Origin: Chloroflexota bacterium
GTDB lineage: Bacteria > Chloroflexota > Limnocylindria > Limnocylindrales > CSP1-4
Assembly (NCBI GenBank): GCA_947475545.1
Contig: CANJLL010000006.1
Coordinates: forward strand, 173,669 to 237,668
Length of the DNA stretch: 64,000 bases
Direction of reading: 5' to 3'
Shown: one piece after another, positions 1 to 9,075 of the stretch
How positions within the stretch are numbered: the first letter of the stretch is position 1
Layout: the number at the start of each line of letters is the position of its first letter
Program-made: the position numbers and the translations under genes
The notes under the pieces: generated by a model
The model's database searches: none
The model's input: the letters and a program-made list of their open reading frames with translations, nothing else
What the model was told of the DNA's origin: nothing

Positions 1-29
1 GGCGGCGCCGGGTGACTGCCGCATGGGCG

Positions 30-1706
30 TCAGTCCGGTCTTGGTCCGACCCAGCTGGGCAGCTCGCGGGCGAGCGTCGCGAGCGGGATGGATCCGTGGC
101 CGATCAGCGCATCGTGGAAGGCGGGCAGATCAAACCGGTCCCCGTCGCGCGCCGACACCTGCGCCCGGAGGCGCTCGATCTCCCGCTGGCCAACCTTGTA
201 GGCGAGGGCCTGGCCAGGCATGCAGATGTAGCGATCCGTCTCGATGGACGCATCGGTGGCCGACAGCCCGGCCCGGCGGAGCACCTCGACCGACTGGTCG
301 CGTGTCCAGCCCATGGCGTGGAGGCCCGTGTCCACCACGAGCCGGGCGGCGCGCCACGCCTGGTGGTCCAGCATCCCGAAGCGCTCGGCGTCGGTCCGGT
401 AGAGGCCCATCTCGTCGGCCAGCCGCTCGGCATACAGCCCCCAGCCCTCGACGTACGAGACGCCGATCAGGCGTGGGCCCAGCCGCCGGAAGACGTTGAG
501 CGCCGTGTTCTCCACCTCCAGCGCGATCTGGAAGTGGTGGCCCGGCACCGCCTCATGCGCGGTCACCGACGCGAGCTTGTGGAACGTGCGCGAGGGCAGG
601 TCATAGGTGTTGACGTAGTACAGGCCGCCCCGCGAGCCATCCGCCGCGGGCCCGAAGTAGTAGGCGAACGGCGCGTCCTTCTCCTTGTACGGCTCCACCG
701 GCCGGACCTCGCAGCCAGCGACGGGGAGCCGGCCGAAGTAGCGCGGCGCGACGGCGAGGGCGGCCGCGATCTGCGCCTGCGCGAGCGCGACCAGCTGGTC
801 CGGGGAGGCGGGGATGTTGGACACGTCCGCTTCCAGGAACGCCCGGTACTCGCGGTGGCCCTGGAAGCCGGCGCGCGCGGCGATGGCTGCCCACTCCGTC
901 TCGATCGCGGCGAGGTCGTCCAGCCCGAACTGGTGCAGGTCCGCCGGGGCCAGGTCCAGCGTGGTGTTGTGGCGGATTCGCATCCGGTACAGGTCCAGGC
1001 CGCCGGGCGCGGAGGCCAACCCGGGATCTGTCCGGGTGGCGGCCAGGTACTCGCCGCGGATCGCGTCGAGGAAGGCGCGGTTGGCCGGGTAGACGGCGTC
1101 CCGGACGGCATCCCGGACGCGCTCGCGGTCGGCGTCGGAGGCGATGCGGGCCAGCGTTGCGATGGTCGCCTGCTCGATCGGCGTGGCCAGGATGCCCTCC
1201 AGCTGGGCCACGACGCGGTCCGCGACGACGCGTGATGCGGTGAGGCCGCTGGCCAGGCCCTCGCGGAGCAGCGCACAGCAGGCGTCGATGTAGGCGGGGT
1301 AGGCGCGCAGCCGGGCCAGGAGCCGCTCGAGGCGCTCCGGGGTGTCAGCCGGCTGGAAGGTGGCGACCTGCGGGAGCATCGTCTGTGGCCCGTTCATGGG
1401 GTCCACGACCTGAAGGAGGTCAAACCGGCTCTCGTCCAGCTCGACGACGCGCTGGCCCAGCAGGACGAGCATGTCGCGGGTGATCCGGTCGTCGACGGAC
1501 ATGGTCGTGCCATCAACGGCCTCGGCCGCGACGCGGGTGGCCTCGGCCAACCGACGCATGGCCGCCCGTCCGGCTGGTCCCGGATCCGGCAGGCGATCGT
1601 TGTACCGCTCATCGCCGTTCATGGTGGCCGTCAGCGGGCTGAGCTCGAGGAAGCCCTCCCAGAATCGCGTGGCGACCTCGTCGATCGCGGAACGGGTCTG
1701 GGTCAC
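30..1706 (-). CDS. DUF885 family protein (putative metallopeptidase-like)
   Basis: 558-aa ORF containing HEAVPGHHFQ and the C-terminal layout typical of DUF885 proteins. Confidence 0.85.
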   Translation of the reverse strand: MTQTRSAIDEVATRFWEGFLELSPLTATMNGDERYNDRLPDPGPAGRAAMRRLAEATRVAAEAVDGTTMSVDDRITRDMLVLLGQRVVELDESRFDLLQVVDPMNGPQTMLPQVATFQPADTPERLERLLARLRAYPAYIDACCALLREGLASGLTASRVVADRVVAQLEGILATPIEQATIATLARIASDADRERVRDAVRDAVYPANRAFLDAIRGEYLAATRTDPGLASAPGGLDLYRMRIRHNTTLDLAPADLHQFGLDDLAAIETEWAAIAARAGFQGHREYRAFLEADVSNIPASPDQLVALAQAQIAAALAVAPRYFGRLPVAGCEVRPVEPYKEKDAPFAYYFGPAADGSRGGLYYVNTYDLPSRTFHKLASVTAHEAVPGHHFQIALEVENTALNVFRRLGPRLIGVSYVEGWGLYAERLADEMGLYRTDAERFGMLDHQAWRAARLVVDTGLHAMGWTRDQSVEVLRRAGLSATDASIETDRYICMPGQALAYKVGQREIERLRAQVSARDGDRFDLPAFHDALIGHGSIPLATLARELPSWVGPRPD

Positions 1707-1764
1707 TGGTCCACCGGCGATGCGGGTTCTGTCACGGGGCCCACCCGCCTGGCTGTCGCCCCCA

Positions 1765-4605
1765 TCACTGGCCGGGCGGGTCGAACAGGCCGAGCTGTTC
1801 GCCGGTTCGTTCGATCCGCGGGTCCAGGCCGATGAACGGCTCCATGCCCGTCAGCTCGAGCGGGTCGGTCTCCAGCCAGGCTCGCAGGTGGTGCCACTTG
1901 ATGATGTGCCAGTTCCCTTCGTCCAGGGCGGCCCGAAGGACCGGCGAGTGCTCCAGCTTGAAGCGGACCAGCTCGGTCCGCTCGGGCGCGATCACCAGGA
2001 AGCGGACCAGGTCGTCCGCCGGCGGGATCCGGGCGTGGCGGCGGAGCAGCGGCTCGCCCAGCATCGCCGTCCATTCCACTTCGAACATGAAGGCGCCGCG
2101 GTGGCGGACATACCAGATGCAGTCGACCGCCTCCAGGTCCTCGAGCGGTGCCTTGCTGATGTTGAGGAGGTAGGCACGGCGCTCCCGCTCGTCGAGCCAC
2201 TCCCCGAGGGACCGGCTGCCCAGCCGGTGCGCCTGCTCGCGACGGCCCAGCCAGACCTCCATCCCCATCCGGTGTCCGCCGTTGGCCAGGAGCGCCAGCA
2301 GCTCGCTATGCTCATGGGTGCGGCCACGCAGGTCGTCGGTGGTGGTCAGGTGGTCGGCGTTGCTGTTGACGCTCCGGTAGCTCCCCAGGCAGGCGCGGAT
2401 CTGGGCCTCGTCGGGAAGGTCCTGGCCGGCGAAGAGCCCGGCGATCCGGTCGAGGAACGCGGCCTCCGTCAGGGGTCCGGCGGTCGACAGGAGGCTGTAG
2501 ACGGCCCACTCAACGCGGTCGGAGAGCGGGCTGGCGGCCGTCTCCCGGTCCTCCCGCGATGCGAGCCACCAGCGACCTGGCTCGACTTCCACGAGGCGCC
2601 GCTGGGAAGAGCGGGTCAGCTCGTCGCGGACCAGCGCGACCAGCCGGTCCACCTGGTCGGGCACGGCCGTGGGAGCCGCGCGTCGAAGCCGGGCGGCGGA
2701 GCCGGTGCTGATTGGGCTGGTGGAGGAGGAGCCGGCCATGCCGGCGCCGCCCGGTGCTCCGGGACCCATACCCGCCGACAGGCCGGTCCTGGGCCCCGTT
2801 CCGCGCTCGATGCCGTCGCGCGGCTCACCTCGACCCTGCCTGTTCGGCCCTTCCCACGAGGCCACGACCTCGGCGTCGTCGGGAACGCCACCGCCATCGC
2901 GGGCGATGAGGCGCCGGAGCTGGCCACCCCGGTCCAGGCCCACCAGGATCTCACCGAGCAGCCGCTCGGTGTGGGCCGGCTCGCCACGCGCCTTGAGCAC
3001 GTCGACAGCAGTCTCCGTGACCAGGCGGCCCGCCTCCAGCGCGGAATACGGGCGGGCGTCGTAGCGTTCGGGTGCGGAGAAGAGACCAGGGCCGGGCACC
3101 ATGTCGGGGTCGCCGGCGCCGCCGGGGAGTGGGGCCAGGGCCTGGCCCGACCGGCTTCGCGCTGGGGAGACGGAGGCACCGGGCGGGCTGAGCTCCACCA
3201 CGCCGCCCGCGTCCTGATCGGTCTCCGACAGGCGCGCCGAGACCAGCCGATAGCCGGCGCTCACGCCACCCAGGACCGCGGCGGCGAGCGCCTCGGAGCC
3301 GCCCGAGTCCAGCAGGAGGACCACCCGGGCATCCCGCGCCAGGTCGGGTTCGATGGCCGCCAGTGATCGGCGCAGCGATGTGGCCTGCCAGGACCACGGC
3401 GCCTTCACGGCCGGCCCGATCATGGGCTCCAGCGGCAGCAGCGAGGCGGCCTCCCGGCCGAGCGCCCACGCGGTGGCATGGTAGGTGGCAACCAGGCGAT
3501 CCTGGCTGAGGCGCATGGGCGGCTGGCCCAGCACCAGGCGGATCCGTGCCTGCGACGACCGGCTGGCCTCGCCGGCCTCTCGCCGCAGCGTCTCGAGCAC
3601 GCTGGGCGTGGCCACGCGGACTACGACGGTGGCTGCACCCTCGCCCAGGCTCCGCAGGTCAGCGCCGAAGCGGGCCTGGATCAGGCCGCGCTGACCAGCC
3701 TCCAGGCGCTGGATGAAGGCCCGGACCTGCTTGACGCCATCCTCGAAGGCCAGCCAGGGGTTGCGCTCCCGCCAGCCCTCACCGGTCGGTTGGCGGAGCC
3801 GGCCGGCCCCGATCCGGAGGCTGGCGATCCGCCCCGGCTGCGCGCCGAGGCGGCTGGCGGCCGGGACGGCAAGCATGAAGGCCAATCGGAGGGCCGCCTC
3901 GACGGGAGCGGCACGGAGGTCCCCCTCCACCCGGTCCAGGATCGCGGACAGGCCCACCAGCTGGCGGTCCGTGTGCAGGGCCAGGAGCTGGTCAACGAGG
4001 GGGGCGCCACCCTCTGCAGCCGGGAAGCGTTCGCGGAGGCGGATTCGGACGGCGGCCCCACCGACCTCCGCCCCGGTCCGCGCGAGGTCCTCGGCATCCA
4101 GGTCGGCTGTCCGCTGCTCCCCACCCCGGCGCAGGTCCCGGCAGATGTGGCAGCGGAAGGTGCGCCGGGCGGGCGCGGAGCCGGAGCCGTCCTCGGCATC
4201 GGCCCAGACCACCTCATCGAGGACGAGCATCCGCCCACAGGCTGGGCAGCGGGACGCAAACAGATCCCCGATCGCCATCTTGAGGCTGGAGTCGCGCAGC
4301 GGCGAGGCGGACAGGGCCCCGAACGCGGCGTCGAGGTGGCGCAGGTCCGGCGGGCGGAGGACGACCTCGGCCAGGAGCCGAGTCATGGGTGACGTCTCGA
4401 TGGTGACCGCGCGGCGCTGGCGGTCCACGGCCGCGCGGGCGATCCAGCCGCCGCGGCCGTGCAGGTCCGCCACCACGTCACCGGGCGCGGTGTGCGCCTC
4501 GATCCGCGCCGCCACCAGGTCGGGCGACGGCGGCGGCGCGAGCCGATCGTAGATCGGCAGCGTGAACCCGGGCTCCGCCCGGGAGGTCAGCGTGCGGCCT
4601 GCCAT
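1765..4605 (-). CDS. Large DNA-methylase-like protein with Cys4 zinc-binding insert, catalytic motif apparently absent
   Basis: 946-aa ORF; N-terminal GDVVADLHGRGGWIARAAVDRQRRAVTIETSP resembles a methyltransferase motif I/II region; CPACG...CHIC zinc-binding pairs; no DPPY/NPPY found. Confidence 0.6.
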   Translation of the reverse strand: MAGRTLTSRAEPGFTLPIYDRLAPPPSPDLVAARIEAHTAPGDVVADLHGRGGWIARAAVDRQRRAVTIETSPMTRLLAEVVLRPPDLRHLDAAFGALSASPLRDSSLKMAIGDLFASRCPACGRMLVLDEVVWADAEDGSGSAPARRTFRCHICRDLRRGGEQRTADLDAEDLARTGAEVGGAAVRIRLRERFPAAEGGAPLVDQLLALHTDRQLVGLSAILDRVEGDLRAAPVEAALRLAFMLAVPAASRLGAQPGRIASLRIGAGRLRQPTGEGWRERNPWLAFEDGVKQVRAFIQRLEAGQRGLIQARFGADLRSLGEGAATVVVRVATPSVLETLRREAGEASRSSQARIRLVLGQPPMRLSQDRLVATYHATAWALGREAASLLPLEPMIGPAVKAPWSWQATSLRRSLAAIEPDLARDARVVLLLDSGGSEALAAAVLGGVSAGYRLVSARLSETDQDAGGVVELSPPGASVSPARSRSGQALAPLPGGAGDPDMVPGPGLFSAPERYDARPYSALEAGRLVTETAVDVLKARGEPAHTERLLGEILVGLDRGGQLRRLIARDGGGVPDDAEVVASWEGPNRQGRGEPRDGIERGTGPRTGLSAGMGPGAPGGAGMAGSSSTSPISTGSAARLRRAAPTAVPDQVDRLVALVRDELTRSSQRRLVEVEPGRWWLASREDRETAASPLSDRVEWAVYSLLSTAGPLTEAAFLDRIAGLFAGQDLPDEAQIRACLGSYRSVNSNADHLTTTDDLRGRTHEHSELLALLANGGHRMGMEVWLGRREQAHRLGSRSLGEWLDERERRAYLLNISKAPLEDLEAVDCIWYVRHRGAFMFEVEWTAMLGEPLLRRHARIPPADDLVRFLVIAPERTELVRFKLEHSPVLRAALDEGNWHIIKWHHLRAWLETDPLELTGMEPFIGLDPRIERTGEQLGLFDPPGQ

Positions 4606-4716
4606 CGTGGGATTGTCGCAGACGGAGCCCGCGTTCCGCGAGACCCGTGCCCGGGCTGGGCCGCGATCCGGCGGGGCGCGGACCCGCGAGCCGTCTGCCG
4701 ATGTGCGCGGCGGGGC

Positions 4717-5631
4717 CTAGCCCTCGTCCAGCTCGTCGGGCTCGTCTTCGAACGCCTCGTCGGTGGTCACGTCGGCCGGGATGACGCGATCGAAGTTGTC
4801 GATCTCCTCGTCCTCGTCATCCTCCTCCAGCTCGTCCTCCAGCTCCATCTCCTCGCGGACGAGTGTGCCCTTGGTGTAGGGCCGGAGGTCCGTGGACTTG
4901 CCGGCGCTGGGGAAGCTGACCTTGCCGTAGTTGCGGGGATCCTGGAAGACCTCCCGGATGATGATCCGGACGTCCTTGTCGCCCAGCGCCGTAACGCCGG
5001 CAGCGTACTTGTTGCCGTCGGCGAGGAGCTTCAGGAGGCGGGCCGCGACGCGCGGCTCCACCACGCCGATCCGGACGCCGTTGCTGATCGCGATCAGGCG
5101 GTTGCCCTCGGGCGTCAGCTCCACGGCATCACCGGGGTTGACCTGCGCCAGCTGTCGCGGCCCGGCGAGGTCCGTCAGGTAGGCGAAGCCGGTCTTGCCG
5201 GTCTCCTCGACGAAGATGGAGACGGGCGCCTTGCTGCCGACCATTGCCGGGGCGGTCTTCAGGTCCGCCTTGGAGTCCTGGATCAGGATCCTGAGCCGCC
5301 CGATGTTGCGCTCGGCGATCCGATTGGTCGGATCGAGCGCCAGGGCCGTCTGGTAGTGCTCACGCGCGGCACCCAGCTCGCCCAGCTCCCAGAGCGACTT
5401 GGCGAGGCGGTTCTGTGCCTCCGCGTCCGAGCCCAGCTCCAGGATCCGCCGATTGGTCTCCGCCGACGCAGTCCACTGTGCCGCCGACGCCTGGGCGATC
5501 GCCTGCTCGATCAGCTGGCGCTTGATGCGCGTCTGGTGCACGGCGCTGATGGGGGCGTCGATATCAGGGAAGGTCACGCGGTCGTCCTTTCGGGCGCGAT
5601 GCCCGGGCTGGTAGGTCGTCGATGTGCCCAT
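4717..5631 (-). CDS. TPR-repeat protein with very acidic C-terminus
   Basis: TPR-like AKSLWELGELGAAREHYQTALALDPTN; C-terminus EMELEDELEEDDEDEEIDNFD; start taken at MGTSTTYQ (the ORF extends to 5682). Confidence 0.65.
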   Translation of the reverse strand: MGTSTTYQPGHRARKDDRVTFPDIDAPISAVHQTRIKRQLIEQAIAQASAAQWTASAETNRRILELGSDAEAQNRLAKSLWELGELGAAREHYQTALALDPTNRIAERNIGRLRILIQDSKADLKTAPAMVGSKAPVSIFVEETGKTGFAYLTDLAGPRQLAQVNPGDAVELTPEGNRLIAISNGVRIGVVEPRVAARLLKLLADGNKYAAGVTALGDKDVRIIIREVFQDPRNYGKVSFPSAGKSTDLRPYTKGTLVREEMELEDELEEDDEDEEIDNFDRVIPADVTTDEAFEDEPDELDEG

Positions 5632-5834
5632 CCGGGCTCGAGGGCGCTGGAGGGCGTACGAGAGGGCAAGTGTTTCTAGCACTCCGCGGCCGTCCCGTCA
5701 AACGCCCACGGAACGGAGGCCGCTGGTGTCGCTCCCTGGGTCGCTCGCCGGGCCGCCAACGCCGGGTGTGCTGCCCGCTCTCAACGGTGCGGGCGAGGCG
5801 GACGAGCCGCCAGGTTCGGGCGGGTGCGCGGTCG

Positions 5835-6659
5835 TCAGGACGCTGCCGCGCTGAAGCTCCAGGCGATGACCACCAGGGCCGCCACGACCAGGAGGATCGC
5901 CTCCCAGATCCGCCGAACGTCGCGCCGGTCCGATCGGACGGCGGCGTGGATCGAGTCCCACAGGTAGAACACGATCACCAGGAGTGCGGGTCCCAGCAGG
6001 CGCGGCAGGGCCATGGCCCGGAGGCCGGCCGCTGCGATGGCGACGGCGACGCCGGCCGTCAGTGCCGACCATGCCACCTCTCGCAGGTTGGTTCCCCGCA
6101 GGGCGGCGGCACGATAGGCCAGCAGCGCCGCGATCACCGCGTCCGCGCCGGCCAGCAGCGCCAGGTTGCGAAGTCGGATCCCGGAGCTGGCGAAGAGCGC
6201 GCCGGTGGGATCGGGCAACCCTCCGGGCACGGTGGCCGCGACCCCGAGGAACCCCACAAACGCCACGAACAGGATGCCGCCCATCACGGATTGGCGAGCC
6301 CACGACGCGCCGCTCATGGGCGATGCGAGGATCTCCGCCTCGGTCCGAAGCGTCCGGCCCAGCAGGAGCCCGCCGGCGGCGAGTGCCGGGAGCAGCCACA
6401 GGCCAACGGGGATGAGGCGAATGGCGCCTGCCACGGCCACGGCGGCGGCGGCGGGGACGAGCAGCGATTCGATGGGGACGCCCGCGGTCTCACCGGCCGG
6501 GTCAACGCGGGCCAGGAGCTGCAGTGCGGCCACGGCGACGACGAACAGCACCAGCACGGCCACAAGCCAGATCAGCGGCGGCTCCACGAGCCGCGACAGC
6601 CCGACGAGGAGCACGGTGGTGATCAGCAGCTCGCGGGTGTCAAACGTGCGCTGGTCCAT
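5835..6659 (-). CDS. Multi-pass membrane protein of unknown function
   Basis: Repeated hydrophobic segments after start MDQRTFDTRELLITT. Confidence 0.6.
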   Translation of the reverse strand: MDQRTFDTRELLITTVLLVGLSRLVEPPLIWLVAVLVLFVVAVAALQLLARVDPAGETAGVPIESLLVPAAAAVAVAGAIRLIPVGLWLLPALAAGGLLLGRTLRTEAEILASPMSGASWARQSVMGGILFVAFVGFLGVAATVPGGLPDPTGALFASSGIRLRNLALLAGADAVIAALLAYRAAALRGTNLREVAWSALTAGVAVAIAAAGLRAMALPRLLGPALLVIVFYLWDSIHAAVRSDRRDVRRIWEAILLVVAALVVIAWSFSAAAS

Positions 6660-6784
6660 CGCCGGGATGGTACGCGACCGTGCGGCGGCCACGGGTCCGC
6701 CGGCGACGTCCATGGGTCCGCCGGCCGGGGATCCATCGGCCGCGCCCGCGTCAGTCGCACCCGCCACGGGATCGCTCCCCGGCC

Positions 6785-8767
6785 TCACTCCACACCCCCC
6801 GGCTGCCGGTACGGCTCGACCCCGGCCGCGATCAGTCGTGCCTCCTTGCCCGCCAGCCACGCCAGGAGCCGCTCCGGCTCCCACGTGTTGACGACGCGGT
6901 CCGGCTCCACCCAGGCCCGGCGCGCCTGGCTGACGCCCCAGCGCACGTCGTCCAGCTCGCGGATCCGGTGGGCGTCGGAGTCGATCGCCACCAGGCAGCC
7001 CGCGGCCACGGCGCGCCGCGCGCGCTCGACCGCCAGGTCCAGCCGGTCGGGCGACCCGTTCATCTCCAGGATCGTCCCCGTCCGTGCGGCCTCGACGTAG
7101 ATCGCGTCCCAGTCCAGGTCGAGGTCCGGGCGACGGAGCACCTTGCGACCCGATGGGTGGGCGATCACGTCGACGTGGGGGCTCCGGATCGCCGTGAGGA
7201 CGCGGGCCGTCAGCTGCTCCCGGGGCTGGCGCCGGCCGACGTGGAGCGAGGCCACCACCAGGTCGAACCGGGCGAGGAGGTCGTCGTCATAGTCGAGGCG
7301 GCCATCGGTCCGGATCTCCAGCTCGCAGCCGTGCAGGAGCCGGAACCCCGGCGGCGCGGCCCCATCGGGAAGCCGCCCTGTCCCCAGCCGCGCCGCCCTC
7401 TCCTCCGCCTCGAACCGGGCGTTCAGGGCGGCGATCACCCCGCGCTGCTCCTCCACGCGATCCGGCGCGAGGCCGTTGGCGACCTGGAGGGACCACGTGT
7501 GGTCCGTCAGCGCCTGGTAGCGACGACCACGGCGACGGGCCTCCTCGGCCATCACCTCGACGGGCTCCGTCCCGTCCGACCACCCCGAGTGGCTGTGCAG
7601 GTCCCCCTGCAGGTCGTCCAGCGACACCAGGCGCGGCAGCCGGCCCGCGAGCGCGGCCTCGATCTCGCCCTGGTCCTCGCGCAGTTCCGGCTCGATGAAG
7701 GGCAAGCCCAGGAACGCGTAGACCTCGACTTCGGTGGCCATGGTTCGGAGCTCGGCGGCGGGGCCCGTCAAGGCCTGGCCCGTCTCCGGGTCGATCCGGA
7801 GGAAGCCCTTCTCCGACAGGCTCCAGCCCATGTTGCGCGCACGCGCACGCAGCCGGACGTTGTGCTCCCTGGAGCCCGTGAAGTGGACCAGGTAGGTCCC
7901 GGCCTCGCCGGGCGGCATGATCATCAGGTCGACGTTGGGACCGTCGTGCAGCGAGATCGCGGCCTTGTGGCTGCCCTGGGCGATGACCTCACGGATCCGC
8001 GGCACCGCGAGGAAGCGCTCCAGCAGGGCGGCGGGATCGCTTGTCTCGGCGAGGAAGTCCAGGTCGGCGATGGTCTCCCGCCGGCGGCGGAACGAGCCGG
8101 CCGGGACGATGCGACGGACGCCCGGGGCTTGACGAAGGATCGCCTCGATGAACGCGATGCGCTCCTCGGCCTCGTTGAGGCGGAGGCGCTGGACCTGCCG
8201 GGCCAGGCTCTCGATGCCGGACAGGATCAGCTGCTCGGTCCTGGCCGAGATGCCGCGCAGGCCGCGCAGCCGCCCCGTCTCGGCCGCGACCCTGAGCTCC
8301 TCCAGCGTGGCGATGCCCAGGTCGCGGTAGATCTGGCTGACGGTCCTGGGGCCCAGTCCGGGGATCCGGAGCAGGTCCACCAGGGTGAGCGGGAGCTCCG
8401 AGCTCAGCTTGTCGAGGAACCCGAGCCGACCGGTCCGAACGCGCTCCTCGATCTTGTCGGAGATGGCCTGGCCCACGCCGGCGAGGCGGGGCGGCTTCCC
8501 TTCGAGGTAGGCGCTGGCGAGGTCCACGGGGCAGGCGGCGATGACGTCGGCGGCGCGGCGATAGGCCACGACCTTGAAGACCAGCTCGCCCTTGATCTCC
8601 AACAGGTCGCCGATTTCCCCGAAGAGCCGGCCCAGCTCGGCGTTGGTGGGCAGGTCGGCGGGGATTCCGGGGGCAGCCGAAGCCGGGCCCAGCGAAGCCG
8701 TCGCGGCGGCCGACTCCGGGCCGGCCGGGTCGGCCCGTTCGTCCTCGAGGTCGTCGTCGTCCAGCAC
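6785..8767 (-). CDS. polX: DNA polymerase/3'-5' exonuclease PolX (family X polymerase + PHP domain)
   Basis: HhH region (IPGLGPRTVSQIY), GSFRRRRETIADLDFL palm motif, PHP motif DLHSHSGWSDGT; GTG start at 8767 preferred over the longer ORF. Confidence 0.92.
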   Translation of the reverse strand: MLDDDDLEDERADPAGPESAAATASLGPASAAPGIPADLPTNAELGRLFGEIGDLLEIKGELVFKVVAYRRAADVIAACPVDLASAYLEGKPPRLAGVGQAISDKIEERVRTGRLGFLDKLSSELPLTLVDLLRIPGLGPRTVSQIYRDLGIATLEELRVAAETGRLRGLRGISARTEQLILSGIESLARQVQRLRLNEAEERIAFIEAILRQAPGVRRIVPAGSFRRRRETIADLDFLAETSDPAALLERFLAVPRIREVIAQGSHKAAISLHDGPNVDLMIMPPGEAGTYLVHFTGSREHNVRLRARARNMGWSLSEKGFLRIDPETGQALTGPAAELRTMATEVEVYAFLGLPFIEPELREDQGEIEAALAGRLPRLVSLDDLQGDLHSHSGWSDGTEPVEVMAEEARRRGRRYQALTDHTWSLQVANGLAPDRVEEQRGVIAALNARFEAEERAARLGTGRLPDGAAPPGFRLLHGCELEIRTDGRLDYDDDLLARFDLVVASLHVGRRQPREQLTARVLTAIRSPHVDVIAHPSGRKVLRRPDLDLDWDAIYVEAARTGTILEMNGSPDRLDLAVERARRAVAAGCLVAIDSDAHRIRELDDVRWGVSQARRAWVEPDRVVNTWEPERLLAWLAGKEARLIAAGVEPYRQPGGVE

Positions 8768-8830
8768 GCCGCGATGGTAGCGCCAGCTCCTTGCGGCGCC
8801 ATCGCGGTCGAGCGGCCGCGTCGAAACGCG

Positions 8831-8860
8831 TTGACCCGGGCTCGCGCCCGCGGCTACACT
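8831..8860 (+). promoter_or_regulatory. Candidate sigma-70-type promoter for the PRC/MgtE-NRAMP operon
   Basis: TTGACC (8831-8836), 18-nt spacer, TACACT (8855-8860). Confidence 0.55.
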
Positions 8861-9075
8861 CCGGGTGAGTCCCGACCGCCTCTTGACCCGCGCCGGGACC
8901 AGTCTCAACCAGCCTCGGAGGAATCCTCCCCCAGTGGATGCCGGACCCAGTACCGTCGGCGCCGTGGCGCCGTCAGACCCGGTCCGTCCCGCCCTCCCGC
9001 CGGTGAGCCGCGGCCCTCGCTGAGGGTTGCCTCCCCACCCGCGCGGCGCGACGGACCGCAGCCGCGAGGTGGCAG

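Noticed and set aside
12-1235. Long + strand ORF (407 aa) opposite the DUF885 gene
   Set aside because: Antisense shadow ORF from high-GC codon bias; no family-like motifs, while the opposite strand encodes a recognisable protein.
1471-3366. 631-aa + strand ORF
   Set aside because: Antisense to the 946-aa methylase-like gene; low-complexity Arg/Gly/Ala composition.
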